Below are positions 5,985-9,125 of a stretch of 9,125 bases of DNA, one piece after another. The stretch is from positions 1-9,125 of the forward strand of contig DATLFQ010000208.1 of NCBI GenBank assembly GCA_035540915.1, given 5' to 3'. The notes under the pieces were generated by a model. It was not told where the DNA came from. It made no database searches and saw only the letters and a list, made by a program, of their open reading frames with translations. This stretch comes from DATLFQ01 sp035540915. GTDB lineage: Bacteria > Actinomycetota > Acidimicrobiia > Acidimicrobiales > GCA-2861595. Positions within the stretch are counted from its first letter, which is position 1; each line of letters opens with the position of its first letter. Position numbers and translations under genes: made by a program.

Positions 5985-6326
5985 ATGAAGCTCATCACCG
6001 CCATCATCAAGCCCTTCAAGCTGGACGAGGTGAAGGACGCCATCAAGGCCGTGGGCGTCCAGGGCATCACCGTGACCGAGGTGCAGGGCTTCGGCCGCCA
6101 GGCCGGCCACACCGAGGTCTACCGGGGCGCCGAGTACACGGTCGACTTCGTGCCCAAGGTGAAGCTCGAGGTCGTCGCTGACAGCGCGGACGTGGCCGGC
6201 GTCGTCGACGCCATCACGGCCGCGGCCCGGACCGGAAAGATCGGCGACGGCAAGATCTGGGTCACCGAGGTCGAACAGGTGCTGCGCATCCGCACCGGCG
6301 AGCGGGACGCCGACGCGTTGACGTGA
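5985..6326 (+). CDS. glnK: PII nitrogen-regulatory protein (GlnK/GlnB)
   Basis: A 113-residue trimeric signal protein that senses ATP/ADP and 2-oxoglutarate and blocks AmtB when nitrogen is plentiful. Visible: MKLITAIIKPFKLDEVK at the N-terminus, the T-loop GRQAGHTEVYRGAEY with Gln39 (Mg-2-oxoglutarate ligand in the family) and Tyr51, the site uridylylated in proteobacteria and adenylylated in actinobacteria, FVPKVKLEV (Lys58), and the signature TGKIGDGKIWV (83-93) with Lys90, followed by Arg101 and Arg103. The C-terminal RTGERDADAL is typical of actinobacterial GlnK. The ATG at 5985 gives the usual 112-residue-class length, with GGGAG 4 bases upstream; the in-frame start at 5970 would overlap the amtB stop and add five residues. 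I name it glnK because it is joined to amtB; glnB would be equally acceptable by sequence. Probably co-transcribed from the array-bearing leader. Confidence 0.96.
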   Translation: MKLITAIIKPFKLDEVKDAIKAVGVQGITVTEVQGFGRQAGHTEVYRGAEYTVDFVPKVKLEVVADSADVAGVVDAITAAARTGKIGDGKIWVTEVEQVLRIRTGERDADALT

Positions 6327-6346
6327 CGCCTCGATGTGACGCCTCG
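6323..6346. repeat. 11-bp direct repeat overlapping the glnK stop
   Basis: GTGACGCCTCG occurs at 6323-6333 and again at 6336-6346, separated by two bases. The first copy contains the glnK stop codon TGA (6324-6326). This looks like a small tandem duplication in the convergent gap between glnK and gpmA; I see no functional signal in it. Confidence 0.7.
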
Positions 6347-6362
6347 GCCTGAGGATCAGGTC
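6346..6362. terminator. short hairpin between convergent glnK and gpmA
   Basis: GGCCTGA (6346-6352) pairs with TCAGGTC (6356-6362) around a GGA loop, with one G-T wobble. It includes the gpmA stop codon and lies 20 bases past the glnK stop, so it could serve both convergent genes. There is no T-tract in either direction, so termination strength is doubtful. Confidence 0.35.
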
Positions 6363-7111
6363 GGGCTCGGGACCTCCGCCTGGCGGGCCACCTCGTCGGC
6401 CCGCCGGGCGATGTCCTCCTGGTCGCCCAGCAGGTGGTCGGACCGGACCTCCAGAGCGGGGCCCAGGTCGAACACCCACGGCACGCCCGTCGGGATCTCC
6501 AGATGGGGGATGTCGTGGTCGGAGATGCCCTTCAGGTGCTTGACGAGCCCCCGGAGGCTGTTGCCGTGCGCGGCGACCAGCACGGGGTCGCAGGCGCGCA
6601 GGTCGGGGACGATCCGGTCGTGCCAGTAGGGCAGCATCCGGGTGACCACGTCCTTCAGGCACTCGCCGACCGGAAGGACGTCGGCCGGCAACTGGGCGTA
6701 GCGGCGGTCGTGGCGAGGATGGCGGGGATCGTCCAGGCTCACGGGCGGCGGGCGGTGGTCCCAGCTCCGGCGCCACCACCGCACCTGCTCGGCACCGTGC
6801 TCGGCCGCCGTCTGCTTCTTGTCGAGGCCCTCCAGCGCGCCGTAGTGGCGCTCGTTCAGGCGCCAGTGCCGGCGCACCGGCAGCCAGAGCTGGTCCATGG
6901 CCTGGAGCGAGAGGTTCGCCGTGCGGATCGCCCGCAGCTGCAGCGACGTGTGCACGACGCCGAAGCGCAGACCGGCCTCCTCCATCAGTCGGCCGGCCAG
7001 GCGGGACTCGTCCTCGCCCTTCTCGGACAGGTCGCACTCCTGCCAGCCGGTGTAGCGGTTGTCGCGGTTCATCACGCTCTGGCCGTGACGGAGGAGGACG
7101 AGCAGGGCCAT
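6356..7111 (-). CDS. gpmA: 2,3-bisphosphoglycerate-dependent phosphoglycerate mutase
   Basis: A 251-residue cytoplasmic glycolytic/gluconeogenic enzyme that interconverts 3- and 2-phosphoglycerate through a phosphohistidine. It aligns along its whole length with E. coli GpmA as I remember it: LLRHGQS with the phosphorylated His9, NRYTGWQECDLSEKG (18-32), the TSLQLRAIRT block with Arg60, LNERHYGALEG with Glu87 (85-95), RHDRRYAQL, and VAAHGNSLRGLVKHL with the second catalytic His182. IPTGVPWVFDL near the end is the usual substrate-pocket segment. The ATG at 7111 is set by homology; no ribosome binding site precedes it, and a TAnnnT box sits 7 bases upstream, so the mRNA is probably leaderless. 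It is convergent with glnK and divergent from dnaK (129-base gap). The role is core metabolism with no evident functional tie to the neighbours. Confidence 0.97.
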   Translation of the reverse strand: MALLVLLRHGQSVMNRDNRYTGWQECDLSEKGEDESRLAGRLMEEAGLRFGVVHTSLQLRAIRTANLSLQAMDQLWLPVRRHWRLNERHYGALEGLDKKQTAAEHGAEQVRWWRRSWDHRPPPVSLDDPRHPRHDRRYAQLPADVLPVGECLKDVVTRMLPYWHDRIVPDLRACDPVLVAAHGNSLRGLVKHLKGISDHDIPHLEIPTGVPWVFDLGPALEVRSDHLLGDQEDIARRADEVARQAEVPSPT

Positions 7112-7118
7112 GGGTAAA

Positions 7119-7124
7119 ACCGTA
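7119..7124 (-). promoter_or_regulatory. -10-like box of gpmA, probable leaderless start
   Basis: On the minus strand TACGGT lies 7 bases before the gpmA ATG. This is the same geometry as TAGCGT before dcd and TAGGGT before the regulator gene (8 bases each). TTGACG occurs further upstream but with a 21-base spacer, too long for a standard -35. Confidence 0.4.
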
Positions 7125-7138
7125 GCTGAGCGGCTGGA

Positions 7139-7170
7139 GTTGATTCGTCAACGCTCAACTTTGCTATCAT
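7139..7170 (+). promoter_or_regulatory. dnaK promoter with extended -10 and HAIR-like operator
   Basis: TGCTATCAT (7162-7170) is an extended -10 with hexamer TATCAT, one mismatch from TATAAT. TTGATT (7140-7145) could be the -35, with a rather long 19-base spacer. GTTGATT (7139-7145), 7 bases, then GCTCAAC (7153-7159) has the exact arm spacing of the HspR-associated inverted repeat (CTTGAGT-N7-ACTCAAG) and matches it at 10 of 14 positions; its outer GTTGA/TCAAC arms are perfectly symmetric. An additional TCAAC lies at 7148-7152. Binding here would cover the -35 and block transcription, as HspR does at actinobacterial dnaK operons. Confidence 0.6.
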
Positions 7171-7240
7171 GTGACCCGTCACCCGGCCGGCTCTCCCGAG
7201 AAGACACCGGTCGGCCCCTTTCTCACACGGAGGCACCCAC

Positions 7241-9079
<1,839 letters not shown>

Positions 9080-9125
9080 CCCCGACGGCGCCCCGCACCA
9101 CCACCCGCAGCACACACCCACCCAC

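Noticed and set aside
4570..5985. A 471-residue open frame on the minus strand opposite amtB
   Set aside because: It mirrors the amtB codons, is rich in Glu, Asp, Gly and His in a non-protein-like way, and has no ribosome binding site or motif.
7171..7182. GTGAC/GTCAC inverted repeat in the dnaK leader
   Set aside because: The arms are only 5 bp around two bases and lie at the likely transcript start; it matches neither the CIRCE consensus nor HAIR and may be chance.

Overview
The window looks like chromosomal DNA of a high-GC Actinomycetota, perhaps a deep-branching group such as Acidimicrobiia; the class is inferred, not shown. Four things point this way: a bifunctional Dcd:Dut-type dCTP deaminase very like the mycobacterial enzyme, a PII protein with the actinobacterial TGER-type tail, a HAIR-like element in front of dnaK, and probable leaderless genes with a TAnnnT box 7-8 bases before the ATG.

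Left part (1 to about 3400): four small, loosely packed genes. An alpha/beta hydrolase runs leftward off the window edge (1-773, minus; no stop codon is visible). It is divergent from a second alpha/beta hydrolase (1016-1756, plus). Then come a small ABM-like dimeric-barrel protein (2008-2316, minus) and a lipoprotein with a Thr/Ser-rich linker and a conserved-looking exported domain (2548-3210, minus). These genes use A/T-ending codons much more often than those to the right and are separated by 230-260 base gaps, so this looks like accessory or more weakly selected DNA.

Right part (about 3430 to the end): housekeeping genes with almost uniform G/C third positions. They are dcd, an OmpR/PhoB-type winged-helix regulator with a shortened N-terminal domain, amtB, a PII gene (glnK/glnB), gpmA on the minus strand convergent to glnK, and dnaK divergent from gpmA. 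No gap between genes exceeds 300 bases.

The most interesting part is the nitrogen module at 4068-6326. The regulator lacks a recognisable phospho-acceptor receiver. Its own promoter carries pentamers TTCAC, GTAAC and GCAAC in exact 11-bp register, ending 10 bases before a TAnnnT box. The amtB leader carries a second 11-bp array that begins with GTTCACC and ends in two GAAAC sites. These resemble both GlnR boxes and PHO boxes of better-known actinobacteria. A simple model is that the regulator, or a separate GlnR/PhoP, controls both itself and ammonium uptake, while GlnK gates AmtB. The dnaK promoter has an extended -10 and an inverted repeat with HAIR spacing over its -35 region, which suggests HspR-type heat-shock repression.
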